Source of the DNA: Zychaea mexicana
Lineage: Eukaryota > Mucoromycota > Mucoromycetes > Mucorales > Lichtheimiaceae
Reading direction: 5' to 3'
Assembly: GCF_025766255.1 (NCBI RefSeq)
Contig: NW_026516767.1
Coordinates: forward strand, 100,490 to 164,489
Length of the DNA: 64,000 bases
The notes under the pieces are model-generated. The model ran no database searches and was not told where the DNA came from. It was given only the letters and a program-made list of their open reading frames with translations. Positions 63,264 through 64,000 of this stretch are shown in pieces. Position 1 is the first letter of the stretch. Each line of letters begins with the position of its first letter. A program made the position numbers and the translations under genes.

Positions 63264-63740
63264 TTCCAGGCTAGCCGAGTAAAAACTTCGGGGTGTTGTG
63301 AGAATCCCGTCTTTGGCTTGATCACATCGTCTCGTGTGGTGTTGGTGGATGAATCATGGTGATTATGCTGCTACAGGTGGCGTCAGACTTCCAGGGCTTG
63401 GTTTCGAAACGAGGATTGACAGAATCCCGTCTTTGGCTTGATTATGCCATCTCATGTGGTCTTAGTGGATGAATCTGACGGAAAGTCATGGTGACTATGC
63501 TGCTACGGGTGGCGTCAGATTTCCAGGCTAGCCGAGTAAAAACAACCTCTTTTACTTGGTGTCGGTTCGAGGATAGACAGAATCCCGTCTTTGGCTTGAC
63601 CATGCCGTCTCCTATGGTATTGGTGGATGAATCTGACGAGCAGTCATGGTGGTTATGCCGATACAGGTGGCAACAGATTTCCGGGGCTTGGTTTCGAATC
63701 GAGGATTGGCAGAATTCCGTCTTTGGCTTGATCAGTCTAT
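63264..63740. repeat. Imperfect direct repeats of about 120-160 bases
   Basis: AGAATCCCGTCTTTGGCTTGA recurs at 63301, 63421, 63579 and (one change) 63711. GGTGGATGAATC, TCATGGTGATTATGC, CAGGTGGC and GGCTTGGTTTCGAA sit between copies in constant order. TTCCAGGCTAGCCGAGTAAAAAC is identical at 63264 and 63521. This is about four diverged units. Confidence 0.85.
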
Positions 63741-64000
63741 TGGCAGCACATTATCAAATACACAACATGCGAAATTTCTTTGTCGGTTTTTTTCTGATCT
63801 GACGTTCTTGATCATTACAACAACACCAACGACAGCGACAACGACATCGAACAAGCGTGCGTCCAAGGACAAGCAACATCCATTCAAACGACGAATCGAC
63901 ATATTAGGGAAGGAGCAGATTTACTATCTACTGGTGATGCTATGGCGACAAGTACTTTTCAAACGGATGCGGGTATCTGCACTCAGATCCTCATCAAAAG
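63741..64000. other. Right edge: repeat flank and possible coding start cut by the window
   Basis: From about 63805 two plus-strand frames are open to the edge. One reads NDSDNDIEQACVQGQATSIQ then DLLSTGDAMATSTFQTD, and the other is Thr/Lys/Arg-rich. No ATG or splice site fixes either, so no gene is called. Confidence 0.25.

Overview
The window looks like nuclear DNA of a filamentous fungus, most likely an early-diverging mould of the Mucorales type. Protein genes are split by short GT-AG introns (about 40-150 bases). Spacers are AT-rich and full of simple repeats. The gene set is typical of that group: a chitin synthase export chaperone (Chs7), a protein O-mannosyltransferase, a GDP-fucose-type transporter, Q/N/S-rich regulators, F-box/LRR proteins and LINE debris. 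This assignment rests on protein resemblance and gene structure only; no rRNA or other marker is present.

Layout. 1-3.86 kb: a decayed LINE retrotransposon on the minus strand, running off the left edge. 4.1-23.4 kb: a compact housekeeping block with RPL10, a NIPA-type Mg transporter, a coiled-coil protein, a TSTD2/TrhO-like rhodanese, a PMT2-type mannosyltransferase, a nucleolar FKBP, Rab6/Ypt6, RPL27, a ubiquitin-binding zinc-finger protein and CHS7. 23.4-32.5 kb: a gene-poor zone with a 9-base minisatellite carrying an RFX-like palindrome, a dead F-box/TPR gene and other decayed coding patches. 32.5-39.9 kb: an alpha-arrestin, a DHX35-type helicase and an RRM protein. 39.9-52.4 kb: sparse, with an Ecl1-family zinc protein, an F-box/LRR protein and a Helitron remnant. 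52.4-58.5 kb: the fucose-type transporter, an aldo/keto reductase and a HET-domain protein. 58.5-64 kb: a gene-poor zone, a small membrane protein, a GC-rich array open in all six frames, and 120-160 base direct repeats to the right edge.

Shared themes. Several genes serve the secretory pathway and cell wall: PMT (O-mannosylation), the GDP-sugar transporter (fucose is a known wall sugar in Mucorales), CHS7 (chitin synthase export from the ER), Rab6 (Golgi recycling) and the PY-motif arrestin (endocytic ubiquitylation). They are not an operon or an evident cluster. Exon joins were worked out by hand from splice sites, reading phase and protein continuity. All spliced models keep frame except Rab6, which carries one extra A in its first coding exon.

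Most unusual observations: two consecutive micro-exons (9 and 8 bases) that encode the G3 box of Rab6; a 645-base phase-rotating repeat array with no stop codon in any frame; a minisatellite interrupted by an RFX X-box-like palindrome plus a CCAAT box; and a tandem duplication at the 3' splice site of the F-box/LRR gene.
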